Positions 42,697 to 50,676 of a stretch of 64,000 nucleotides of DNA are shown one piece after another. The DNA is from Streptomyces fildesensis (lineage in GTDB: Bacteria; Actinomycetota; Actinomycetes; Streptomycetales; Streptomycetaceae), in NCBI RefSeq assembly GCF_016107395.1, contig NZ_JAAIKO010000005.1, forward strand, positions 62,001 to 126,000, given 5' to 3'. A program made the position numbers and the translations under genes. The notes under the pieces are model-generated. The model made no database searches and had not been told where the DNA came from. It was given only the letters and a program-made list of their open reading frames with translations. Every line of letters starts with the position of its first letter. Within the stretch, counting starts at the first letter, position 1.

Positions 42697-43457
42697 GTGA
42701 CGGCACGAGCACGACACCCGTGCTGCGGCTGGAGTCCGTACGCAAGACGTTCGGCTCCACGGTGGTGCTCCGCGACATCGATCTCAGCGTGCCCCCGCAC
42801 ACCGTCACCGCGCTGATCGGCGCCTCCGGCTCCGGCAAGTCGACGCTGCTGCGCTGCGCCAACCTGCTGGAGGACATCGACGACGGGGCGATCTTCCTGG
42901 ACGGCGAGGACATCACCGACCCGCGGGTCGACCCGGACACGGTGCGCCGCCGGATCGGGGTCGTCTTCCAGGCGTACAACCTGTTCCCGCACATGACCGT
43001 GCTCGACAACATCACCCTCGCGCCGCGCCGGGTGCACAAGGTCGCGCGCGCCGAGGCGGCCGAGCGGGCCCGTGAACTGCTCGCCCGGCTCGGCCTCGGC
43101 GACAAGGCCGGCGAGTACCCGGACCGGCTCAGCGGCGGCCAGCAGCAGCGCGTCGCGATCGTCCGGGCGCTGGCCGGGCAGCCGCGGCTGCTGCTCCTCG
43201 ACGAGATCACCGCGGCGCTCGACCCGGAGCTGGTCGGCGAGGTGCTGGGCGTCGTCCGCGATCTCAAGGACCAGGGCATGACGATGGTGATCGCCACGCA
43301 CGAGATGGGCTTCGCCCGCGAGGTCGCCGACCAGGTCTGCTTCCTCGACGCCGGGGTGGTGCTGGAGCGCGGCACCCCGAAGCAGGTGTTCGGGGCACCG
43401 GAGCAGGAGCGCACTCAGCGCTTCCTGCGGCGCTTCGCGGAGGCCGGGCGGCTGTAA
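42693..43457 (+). CDS. Polar amino-acid ABC transporter ATP-binding protein
   Basis: This 254-residue ATPase has Walker A GASGSGKST near 39-47, Q-loop VFQAYNLF, signature LSGGQQQRVAIVRAL and Walker B LLLLDEITAALDPE. The Ile after the catalytic Glu (DEI) departs from the usual DEP/DEV and is a minor oddity. It starts in an ATGA overlap with the permease and ends 4 bp from the convergent GNAT gene. Confidence 0.95.
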   Translation: MSDGTSTTPVLRLESVRKTFGSTVVLRDIDLSVPPHTVTALIGASGSGKSTLLRCANLLEDIDDGAIFLDGEDITDPRVDPDTVRRRIGVVFQAYNLFPHMTVLDNITLAPRRVHKVARAEAAERARELLARLGLGDKAGEYPDRLSGGQQQRVAIVRALAGQPRLLLLDEITAALDPELVGEVLGVVRDLKDQGMTMVIATHEMGFAREVADQVCFLDAGVVLERGTPKQVFGAPEQERTQRFLRRFAEAGRL

Positions 43458-43461
43458 CGGG

Positions 43462-44031
43462 TCAGCCGGTGGCCGCGGCCTTGAGGTCCTTGAGGTCCTT
43501 CACCAGCAGTTCGAACTCGAGGTCGTCACGCTGCGGCACCCCGAAGCGCTCGTCCCCGTAGGGGAAGGCGTGCGTCTCGCCGGTGCGGGTGTAGCCGCGG
43601 CGCTCGTACCAGGCGATGAGGTCGGCGCGCGCCGTGATCACCGTCATGTGCATCTGCGCCGCGTCCCACTCGGTCGCGGCGTAGCGCTCGGCCTCCGCGA
43701 GGACGGTCTTCCCGAGACCTCCGGCCTGGGCCGTGGGCCGGACCGCGAACATCCCGAAGTACGCGTTGTCCCCGCGGCGTTCGATGTGGCAGCACGCGAT
43801 CAGCTCTCCCGCGCGCTCCACCAGGACGAGCCGGCTGCCCGCCTTCTCGATCACCTCGACGACACCCTCGGGGTCCGTCCGCTGTCCCTGCAGGATGTCC
43901 GCCTCGGTCGTCCACCCGACCCGGCTCGAGTCCCCCCGGTACGCCGACTCGACGAGAGTCACGACGGCGGGAACATCGGCCGGCGTGGCCGTGCGGAAGG
44001 TCGGCTGCGCGGTGCGCTCGCTGATGTCCAT
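43462..44031 (-). CDS. GNAT-family N-acetyltransferase
   Basis: This 189-residue protein has the GNAT fold: FRTATPADVPAVVTLVESAYRG, then motif A in MFAVRPTAQAGGLGKTVLAEAERYA (acetyl-CoA pyrophosphate loop, QAGGLGK) and the late YERRGYTRTGETHAFPYGDERFG. The substrate is unknown. It is divergent from the VOC gene, and a 9-bp inverted repeat lies between the starts. Confidence 0.92.
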   Translation of the reverse strand: MDISERTAQPTFRTATPADVPAVVTLVESAYRGDSSRVGWTTEADILQGQRTDPEGVVEVIEKAGSRLVLVERAGELIACCHIERRGDNAYFGMFAVRPTAQAGGLGKTVLAEAERYAATEWDAAQMHMTVITARADLIAWYERRGYTRTGETHAFPYGDERFGVPQRDDLEFELLVKDLKDLKAAATG

Positions 44032-44040
44032 GGGGCCGAG

Positions 44041-44080
44041 GCTACCCGGGAGCACATCCGGGGCGCCGGGGCCGGGTAGC
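44041..44080. promoter_or_regulatory. Inverted repeat between GNAT and VOC genes
   Basis: GCTACCCGG (44041-44049) and CCGGGTAGC (44072-44080) are perfect 9-bp arms with a 22-bp spacer, filling the 57-bp gap between divergent starts. It is a plausible shared operator. Confidence 0.4.
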
Positions 44081-44088
44081 TTCACCGC

Positions 44089-44475
44089 ATGGTGAATGTG
44101 GTGAGCAGCCGGATCCTGTTGCAGCCGACCGACCTGGAACGATCCCGGGCCTTCTACCGTGACGATCTCGGGCTGGCGATCTACCGGGAGTTCGGCAGCG
44201 GTCCTGAGCGCGGCACGGTGTTCTTTCTCGGCGGCGGCTATCTGGAGGTCTCCGGGCGCTCCGGGGCGCCGATGAGTGCGGCGCTGCGCATCTGGCTGCA
44301 GGTCCCGGACGTCACGGCGGCGCACGCCGAACTGGCCGGTCGCGGGGTGACCGTGCTGCGGCCGCCGGTGAAGGAGCCCTGGGGGCTGGTCGAGATGTGG
44401 ATCGCGGATCCCGACGGGCTGGAGATCGTCGTGGTGGAGGTGCCGGCCGACCACCCGATCAGATACCGGCCCTGA
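44089..44475 (+). CDS. VOC-family (glyoxalase/bleomycin-resistance fold) protein
   Basis: This 128-residue protein has the paired beta-alpha-beta-beta-beta units of the VOC fold: SSRILLQPTDLERSRAFYRDDLGLAIYREFGSG and a second half ending WGLVEMWIADPDGLEIVVVEVP. The conserved Glu near the end is a likely metal ligand. The role could be binding, isomerisation or antibiotic sequestration. Its 3' end overlaps the convergent MocR gene by 17 bp. Confidence 0.9.
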   Translation: MVNVVSSRILLQPTDLERSRAFYRDDLGLAIYREFGSGPERGTVFFLGGGYLEVSGRSGAPMSAALRIWLQVPDVTAAHAELAGRGVTVLRPPVKEPWGLVEMWIADPDGLEIVVVEVPADHPIRYRP

Positions 44476-45892
44476 CCTCCGTGAAGGCGGCCGCGAGCCG
44501 CCGGATCCCCTCGTCGATCTCCTCCGTGCCGCTGGTGTCGGCGAAGCTGACGCGGATGTACGGCGCCGGGGCCTCGGCGGCGAAGTAGGCGCGCCCGGCC
44601 GCGACCGCGACCGAGGCGCGCAGGGCCGCAGTGCACAGCTCCGTCTCGTCGGTGCCGTCGGGCAGTCGCAGCCACAGCTGGTAGCCGCCGCTCGGGACCC
44701 GGTCGGGGACGAGGTCCGGCAGGTCGCGCCGCAGCGCCGCCAGCATCGCGTCGCGGCGCTCGCGCAGCCCCGTCGCGACGGCCCGCAGATGGCGCGGCCA
44801 GGCGGGTGCGCCGACCAGTTCCAGGGTCGCCTCCTGCAGGGGGCGGGGGACGAAGAAGCTGTCGACGACCTGGATGGCGCGCAGCCGTTCCACGACCGGG
44901 CCACGCGCGATGAGCGCGCCGACCCGCAGGCTGGGCGAGGTCGGCTTGGTCAGCGACGTGACATGGACGACGGTGCCGTGCGGGTCGTCGGCGACCAGCG
45001 GCGCGGGCAGCGGGCCGCCGTGGCCCAGCCGCCGGGCGAAGTCGTCCTCGATGACGAACGCCCCGGCCGCGCGGGCGATCCCGGTGATCTGCGCCCGCCG
45101 CGCCGGGGCGAGAACGGTGCCCGTCGGGTTCTGGAAGAGCGGCTGGCAGAAGAACACCCGTGCGCCCGTGGCGTCGAAGGCGTCGGCGAGCAGGTCCGGG
45201 CGTACGCCGTCGGCGTCGGTCGGCACCGGGACCGGCCGCAGTCCGGCCGCCCGGGCCACCGCGAGCACTCCGGGGTACGTCGGGGACTCGACGAGCAGCG
45301 CGGAGCCGGGCGGGGCGAGCGCGCGCAGCGCGGTGGTGAGCGCGGCCTGGCCGCCCGCCGTGATCAGCACCTGGGCGGGTCCGACGCCGGCCTCGCGCGC
45401 GAACCAGGTGCGCAGCGCCGTCAGCCCCTCCACCGGCGGCCGGTCCCACGCCCCGGGCCGGCGGGCCGCGCGGGCGAGCGCGGCGCCGAGGGCCTGCTGC
45501 GGCTGGAGATCCGGGTGCAGATAGCCGCCGTTGAGCGGGATCACACCGGGCGGCGGGGCGGCGAGCGTGGCGAGCACCCCGGAGGCGTCGACGACGCGGG
45601 GGGCGGGCTCGCCGTGCTGGTCCCCGGCGGTCAGGGCGACCTGCTGCCAGGAGGTGTCGACGGGGCCGGCGGGGTGCGCCGCCGGCTGCGACCGGTAGGT
45701 GCCCGAGCCGGGCCGGGTCTCCACCAGCCCCTCAGCGGCGAGCGCGGCCAGCGCCCGGGACACCGTCACGGGGCTGACGCCGAACCGGTCGACGAGGGAG
45801 CGGCTCGACGGCAGTTTCGCTCCGGGAGAGAAGCGCTTCAGCTCTCCTCGCAGCGAATCCGCCAGGGAATGCGAACTGCTACCGTCGTTCAT
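44459..45892 (-). CDS. MocR-type PLP-dependent transcriptional regulator
   Basis: This 477-residue protein fuses a GntR winged helix (residues 8-72: ADSLRGELKRFSPGAKLPSSRSLVDRFGVSPVTVSRALAALAAEGLV) to an aminotransferase fold-type I domain with the PLP lysine in TSLTKPTSPSLRVG and LITAGGQAALTTALRAL. MocR proteins use PLP or amino compounds as effectors. Its ATG overlaps the divergent EamA start by 2 bp. It most likely regulates that transporter and itself. Confidence 0.93.
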   Translation of the reverse strand: MNDGSSSHSLADSLRGELKRFSPGAKLPSSRSLVDRFGVSPVTVSRALAALAAEGLVETRPGSGTYRSQPAAHPAGPVDTSWQQVALTAGDQHGEPAPRVVDASGVLATLAAPPPGVIPLNGGYLHPDLQPQQALGAALARAARRPGAWDRPPVEGLTALRTWFAREAGVGPAQVLITAGGQAALTTALRALAPPGSALLVESPTYPGVLAVARAAGLRPVPVPTDADGVRPDLLADAFDATGARVFFCQPLFQNPTGTVLAPARRAQITGIARAAGAFVIEDDFARRLGHGGPLPAPLVADDPHGTVVHVTSLTKPTSPSLRVGALIARGPVVERLRAIQVVDSFFVPRPLQEATLELVGAPAWPRHLRAVATGLRERRDAMLAALRRDLPDLVPDRVPSGGYQLWLRLPDGTDETELCTAALRASVAVAAGRAYFAAEAPAPYIRVSFADTSGTEEIDEGIRRLAAAFTEVRAGI

Positions 45893-45915
45893 GACAGCAC
45901 ATAATAGCGCTACCG
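45878..45915. promoter_or_regulatory. Direct repeats and overlapping promoters at MocR/EamA
   Basis: GCTACCG occurs at 45878-45884 and 45909-45915, 31 bp apart (three helical turns), spanning both start codons. MocR regulators commonly bind direct repeats. ATAATA at 45901-45906 gives TATTAT on the minus strand, placed so that a MocR transcript would begin at its ATG. Confidence 0.5.
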
Positions 45916-46784
45916 CACTGCGGCCGATAGCGGTGAACGGCACCGCCCTCGCCGGGCTCGGCGTCGCGGTCTTCTCCTTCACCTTCCCCGCGACCCACTG
46001 GGCGCTCGGCGGCTTCGGGCCGTGGACCACCGTCGCCGTGCGCGGTGTGCTCGCCGCCGTCATCGCGGGTGTCTGCCTGGTCGCCGGGCGGGCGCCCCTT
46101 CCCGCCCGGGAGCACTGGCCGGGACTGCTGGTCGTCGGCCTCGGGGTGGTCGTGGGCTTCCCGCTGCTCACCACGCTGGCGCTGACGACCACCGACACGT
46201 CGCACGCCGCCGTCGTCATCGGCGCGCTGCCGCTGGCCACCGCCATCGTGGCCGCGGCCCGGGAGGGGAACCGTCCGTCGCGCACCTTCTGGGCCGCCGC
46301 GGTCGCGGGGGCCGGCGCCGTCACGGTGTTCACCCTCGCGCAGAGCGGCGGGGCGCCGACCACCGGCGACCTCTACCTCTTCGGCGCGCTCGCGGTGTGC
46401 GCGGCGGGCTACGCCGAGGGCGGCCGGCTGGCCAGGGTGATGCCGGGACTGCGGGTCATCTCGTGGGCGCTGATCGCGATGCTCCCGTTCACCCTGGCCG
46501 GCTCGCTCGTCGCGCTGGCCTTCGAGCCGGTGCACTTCGGCGGCCAGGCGCTGCTGGGGCTGGCGTATCTCGCGGCCGTCTCCCAGGTCCTCGGCCTCAT
46601 GGTCTGGTACCGGGGCATGGCCGCCATCGGCGTCGCGCGCGCCAGCCAGCTCCAGCTCGCGCAGCCGCTGCTGACGCTGGTGTGGTCCGCGGCGCTGCTC
46701 GGCGAGCACCTTGACGCCGCCACCCCGCTCGCGGCGCTCGCCGTCCTGGTCTGCGTGGCGGTCACCCAGCGCGCCAGGGCCTGA
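45891..46784 (+). CDS. EamA/DMT-family transporter
   Basis: This 297-residue protein has ten membrane segments in two EamA repeats: GVAVFSFTFPATHWALGGFGPWTTVAVRGVLAAVIAG near the start and LAYLAAVSQVLGLMVWYRGMAAIGVARASQLQLAQPLLTLVWSAALLGEHL in the second half. It is probably a metabolite exporter. The ATG at 45891 lacks an SD and shares two bases with the divergent MocR start; a GTG at 45933 is the alternative. Confidence 0.88.
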   Translation: MTAHNSATALRPIAVNGTALAGLGVAVFSFTFPATHWALGGFGPWTTVAVRGVLAAVIAGVCLVAGRAPLPAREHWPGLLVVGLGVVVGFPLLTTLALTTTDTSHAAVVIGALPLATAIVAAAREGNRPSRTFWAAAVAGAGAVTVFTLAQSGGAPTTGDLYLFGALAVCAAGYAEGGRLARVMPGLRVISWALIAMLPFTLAGSLVALAFEPVHFGGQALLGLAYLAAVSQVLGLMVWYRGMAAIGVARASQLQLAQPLLTLVWSAALLGEHLDAATPLAALAVLVCVAVTQRARA

Positions 46785-46937
46785 GCTCCCGCTCCTCGAG
46801 TCCTTCATCGCGCCCCCCGAGTACGTCCGTGCGCGTGAGTGTGCGCCCTCGTGCCTGGGCAGCTCTCCAGCGGACCGCCGTCGCCCGGGGACGCGGGGCG
46901 GCCGGTGGGCGGGAACGCCGCGAACGGGAGGCCGGTC

Positions 46938-47465
46938 ATGCACGGACCACCGCTGGTGGGGTGGCTGCTGGTCGTACTCAGCGCCGCGACGGGGCTCTCG
47001 TGCCTGCTGCGGCACGCCGCACGGCACGAGGCCCTGATGGGGGCCGGCATGGCGGTGATGGCCGTGCCCCTGTCCGTACTCGACCCCCGGCCCTGGGGGT
47101 CGCTGCTGCTCGCGCTGGTCTTCGCGGCGGCGGCGGTCCGGGCCCTGCTGCTCGCCCGGCGGCCTGGCCACCATCTGCACCACGCCCTGGGCGCCGCCGC
47201 GATGGTCTACATGGCGGCCGCCATGGGCACCGCCGCCCCGGCCGGCGGCCACGCCGGGCACGCCCCGGCGGGCGCTCCGCTGCTGACGGGGGCCCTGCTG
47301 GTGTACTTCGCCGGATACGTCCTGGCCGCCGGGGCCCGGCTGGTGACGGTGGCGGCCGTCGCCCCGGCCGGCGGTCCGCCGGCCGGGGTGGCGATCGCGC
47401 CGGAGCTGGCGGCCTGCCGGGTCTCCATGGCGCTGGGGATGTTCGCGATGCTGCTGACGCTGTGA
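46938..47465 (+). CDS. DUF5134 membrane protein
   Basis: This 175-residue protein has about five hydrophobic segments, a His-rich region (GHHLHHALGAAAMVYMAAAMG) and the conserved end ELAACRVSMALGMFAMLLTL, which are the marks of DUF5134. The histidines and methionines in membrane segments suggest metal or copper contact; this is speculation. The SD GGGAGG precedes the ATG. It converges on the secreted protein gene. Confidence 0.85.
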   Translation: MHGPPLVGWLLVVLSAATGLSCLLRHAARHEALMGAGMAVMAVPLSVLDPRPWGSLLLALVFAAAAVRALLLARRPGHHLHHALGAAAMVYMAAAMGTAAPAGGHAGHAPAGAPLLTGALLVYFAGYVLAAGARLVTVAAVAPAGGPPAGVAIAPELAACRVSMALGMFAMLLTL

Positions 47466-47493
47466 CCCGGGGTGCCGGCCGCCCCGGACGGCG

Positions 47494-48618
47494 TCAGCAG
47501 GCGAGGGCGAGCGGCGGCCGCCAGACCTGGCCGTCACCCGGGGTGCCGGAGGCCGGGCTGGAGTTGAGCGGCACGAACATCATCCGCGCGCCGGTCTGGT
47601 TCCGGTCGCCGGTCCACAGGTCGATGCCCTGCCAGGCCTGCCCGTCGACGACCGACACCGTGCGGGACTGTCCGCCACAGCTGTTGGCGGAGATGAGGCG
47701 GCGGCCGTTCGCGGGCTGGCCGAACCCGAGGTTGGGGGGCGCGACCCAGGTCCCGTACAGGTTCGTGGTGGTGGCGTAGCCGGTACCGGTGCCCGTGCAG
47801 TAACCGCAGCCCGGGTCCGAGTAGGTGAGGAAGTACTGCCCGCTGGCCCGGTCGTACCAGCCGCCCGGGCTCTCGATGTTCTTCAGTCCGGCGACGGTCA
47901 CCCCGCCCGATCCGGAACCGCCGACGCCCGCGGCGTTGAGCTCCTCGATGGACAGGGACAGCGCACCGGGCATCGTGCACACCAGAGCGGGCGCGGCACC
48001 CGGCGTGACGGAGTCGATGAAGCCCATGTCCCCGTTACCGGTACAGAACTTCAGGCTGGGCTTGGTGTACGAGCCGTTCGGCGCACCGGCGGTGGGACCG
48101 CAGGGGCCGGCCGGGCCGTTGCAGCCCATCGCGTTGTAGGCGTTGGACCGGTCACGGTTGAAGTCCGCCGGGGAGTTGAACCACAGGATCCACGCCCCGT
48201 CGCCGGCGCCCCAGCCGCTGCGCTGGATCATCCGCGCGTTGAAACAGCCCGCGCCGGTGCCGCCGCACTCCACCTGCCAGGTCTGCCCGGTGTACGGATC
48301 GATGTCGTTCGGGCCGAACAGCAGCTGGGGAGTGGACCAGGGTCCCAGGAGCGACGGAGCGGTGGACACCTTGAAGCCGCACCAAGGGGTGTTGGCCACC
48401 TGCCAGTGGAACCCGCAGGCGTACGCGGTTCCGTACGCGTAGTAGGTGCCGTTGAACTTCTGGACGGTGCCGTCGTGCAGGTCGAGCGAGGCGGGCAGGC
48501 TGAACGCCACGGGCTGCCCCTCAGGAGCCGAATCGGCCTGAGCGGTGGACGCACCCCCGAGGAACGTGACGAAGGAAAGAGCGAGGACGGCGAGCAGGGC
48601 ACCGATACGGCACACCAC
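47494..48618 (-). CDS. Secreted Cys-rich protein with a glycoside-hydrolase-like propeller
   Basis: The protein has a signal peptide (GALLAVLALSFVTFLGGASTAQA) and a mature part starting SLPASLDLHDGTVQKFNGTYYAYGT, as in GH43-like five-bladed propellers. Later segments include WILWFNSPADFNRDRSNAYN and YFLTYSDPGCGYCTGTGTGY. About a dozen cysteines are present, so several disulfides are likely. The substrate is unknown. The start is uncertain: GTG at 48618 (or 48615) follows GGAGGC closely; an ATG at 48696 is also in frame. Confidence 0.7.
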   Translation of the reverse strand: MVCRIGALLAVLALSFVTFLGGASTAQADSAPEGQPVAFSLPASLDLHDGTVQKFNGTYYAYGTAYACGFHWQVANTPWCGFKVSTAPSLLGPWSTPQLLFGPNDIDPYTGQTWQVECGGTGAGCFNARMIQRSGWGAGDGAWILWFNSPADFNRDRSNAYNAMGCNGPAGPCGPTAGAPNGSYTKPSLKFCTGNGDMGFIDSVTPGAAPALVCTMPGALSLSIEELNAAGVGGSGSGGVTVAGLKNIESPGGWYDRASGQYFLTYSDPGCGYCTGTGTGYATTTNLYGTWVAPPNLGFGQPANGRRLISANSCGGQSRTVSVVDGQAWQGIDLWTGDRNQTGARMMFVPLNSSPASGTPGDGQVWRPPLALAC

Positions 48619-48908
48619 GCCTCCAGTTCGATGAGGTCGTCGCGGACAGGGTCGTGGGCAAATCGAGGGCGAGCCGTTCCGATGATCGGCCCGCATGACG
48701 CACCGTAGTCGTGCGTTTCCGGTGCGTCGGACGACGCGACCGGCTGCCGCCCCACGTCACCCATAGCGACGAAGGCTCGTACGCCCGGCCGAGTCCCGCG
48801 CCGGCCGGGCACCGGCCGGCGGGCGAGGGGGCGGGACGGGGTGAGGCGTGCATCACTTCGGACGGCGGACCGTACCCGGGGCTCCCGGGGCCTCCTAGGG
48901 TGAGCGGC
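48619..48908. other. Divergent non-coding region with an inverted repeat
   Basis: The gap lies between a leftward secreted-protein gene and a rightward peptidase gene. GACGCACC (48697-48704) and GGTGCGTC (48721-48728) are perfect 8-bp arms with a 16-base spacer, a possible operator. If the secreted protein starts at 48696 this would sit just upstream of its ATG. No other feature is supported. Confidence 0.4.
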
Positions 48909-49847
48909 ATGACGGTCCCGTTCGTGCTGCTGGTGGTCGGCGCACTGGCGGCGGCGATGACGCCGCGCCTGCTGTCCCGTGCCGCCTGGCCGGAGCGCGA
49001 ACCCGTGCTGGCCCTGTGGGTCTGGCAGTGCGTCGTCGCCGCCGTCCTGCTGTGCTGCGTCCTGGCGATGGCGCTCAGCGCCGCCGCCGCTTCGGCCGCG
49101 GTCCGCTGGCACCTGTTCGGTTTCGCCCCGCACGGTGTCGTGGACGCGTACGGTCTGCCCGGCTACGGGCGCTGGGCCGGATCGCTGGCGGTCCTGCTGG
49201 CCTGCGGTGGTGTGTGGACCGCCGCGATGCTCACCCGCGAGGTGCGCGGGGCGCGGGGCCGGCGCCGTCAGCGGCGTGCCGACCTGCTCGTCCGCTCCCC
49301 CCGGCTGCCCGGCGAGGAGCCGCCGGCCGGTGACCGGCTGGTGGTGCTGGAGGGTGACCGGCCCGACGCCTGGTGGCTGTCGGGCGCGCAGCCGCAGCTG
49401 GTCGTCACCACGGCCGCGCTGCGCCGGCTCAAGGGCCGCCAGCTCGACGCCGTGCTCGCCCATGAACAGGGCCACGTCCGTGCCCGGCACGATGTGCTGC
49501 TGCACTGCGCGGGCGCGCTGGCCTCCGGCTTCCCGCAGGTCCCGGTCTTCGCCGGGTTCCGCGACCAGGTGCACCGGCTGATCGAGCTGTCCGCCGACGA
49601 CACCGCCTCCCGCCGCTTCGGCCGGCTCACCACGGCACTGGCCCTGGTCGAGCTCAACGAGGACCGCGGGGTGTTCGGCCCCTGCCCGACCCCGCTCGCC
49701 GAACTGCCGCGCCGGGTGCACCGGCTGCTGGACCCGGCGCCGCGGCTGGCTCCGGTACGCCGGGCCGGGCTGACCGCGACCGCGCTCCTCGTCCCGGCCG
49801 TTCCGCTCCTGATCGCGTTCGTTCCGGGGCTCAGCGCTCTCGCGTAG
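48909..49847 (+). CDS. M48/M56-family membrane metallopeptidase
   Basis: This 312-residue protein has membrane helices at about residues 3-20, 34-60, 88-108 and near the C-terminus. The zinc site HEQGH is at 185-189 and a further Glu lies in IELSADDTAS. It resembles the BlaR1/M56 and HtpX/M48 peptidases of Streptomyces. No BlaI-type repressor gene is adjacent, so its target is not known. Confidence 0.9.
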   Translation: MTVPFVLLVVGALAAAMTPRLLSRAAWPEREPVLALWVWQCVVAAVLLCCVLAMALSAAAASAAVRWHLFGFAPHGVVDAYGLPGYGRWAGSLAVLLACGGVWTAAMLTREVRGARGRRRQRRADLLVRSPRLPGEEPPAGDRLVVLEGDRPDAWWLSGAQPQLVVTTAALRRLKGRQLDAVLAHEQGHVRARHDVLLHCAGALASGFPQVPVFAGFRDQVHRLIELSADDTASRRFGRLTTALALVELNEDRGVFGPCPTPLAELPRRVHRLLDPAPRLAPVRRAGLTATALLVPAVPLLIAFVPGLSALA

Positions 49848-49914
49848 CCGACCGGAATCGCTCCTTCCGGGCCCCTGACGGCTCCTTCCCCGGCCCGTTC
49901 CGGAGAATGGCGCC

Positions 49915-50604
49915 ATGGTGATCAAGGGATGCATGTTCGACTTCTCCGGGACCTTGATGAGAATCGAACCGGCCGGGCGCTGGCTGGACGCGGTCCTCAC
50001 CGCGGCCGGGCACGACGTTCCCGCCGGACAGGCCGCGCGGTACGCGGAGCGGCTGGAGCGGGCCGGGGCGCTGCCCGGCGGCGCGCATCCGAGCGCGGTG
50101 CCCGAAGCGCTGCGGGAGGTCTGGCAGGAGCGGGACCGCAGCGCGGAACAGCACCGGGCCGCGTTCACCGGCATGGCCCGGCAGGCGGAGCTGCCGTGGG
50201 ACGTCTACGACGCCCTGTACGACCGCCACATGACGCCGGCGGCCTGGACGCCCTACCCCGACGCCGCCGAGGTGCTGGGGGAACTGCGCGGGCGCGGGAC
50301 CGCCGTGGCCGTGGTGAGCAACATCGGCTGGGACCTGCGGCCGGTCTTCCGCGCCCACGGACTCGACGCGTTCGTCGACGCGTATGTGCTGAGTTTCGAA
50401 CACGGCATCCAGAAGCCGGACCCCCGGCTGTTCACGATCGCCTGTGAGGCGCTGGGACTGCCTCCCGCGCAGGTCGCGATGGTGGGCGACGACCGGCGGG
50501 CCGACACGGGCGCCGCCGCGCTGGGCTCCCCGGTGCACCTCGTCGACCATCTGCCGGCCGATGAGCGGCCGGACGGTCTGCGGAAGATTCTCGATCTGCT
50601 GTAG
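49915..50604 (+). CDS. HAD-superfamily hydrolase
   Basis: This 229-residue protein has HAD motif I DFSGTL with nucleophile Asp9, motif II VVSNIG, motif III lysine in IQKPDPRLF and motif IV GDDRRADTGAA. The second Asp of the usual DxDGT is replaced by Ser, as in some phosphatase-like HADs; catalysis may be altered. The substrate is unknown. It lies 70 bp upstream of the lipid-modification operon in the same direction. Confidence 0.9.
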   Translation: MVIKGCMFDFSGTLMRIEPAGRWLDAVLTAAGHDVPAGQAARYAERLERAGALPGGAHPSAVPEALREVWQERDRSAEQHRAAFTGMARQAELPWDVYDALYDRHMTPAAWTPYPDAAEVLGELRGRGTAVAVVSNIGWDLRPVFRAHGLDAFVDAYVLSFEHGIQKPDPRLFTIACEALGLPPAQVAMVGDDRRADTGAAALGSPVHLVDHLPADERPDGLRKILDLL

Positions 50605-50676
50605 ATCCACCAATCCGCACCGGCCGCCGCTCCGAATACCTCACAGGACATGCGGGCGTGAGGAGGGCGGACTGTG

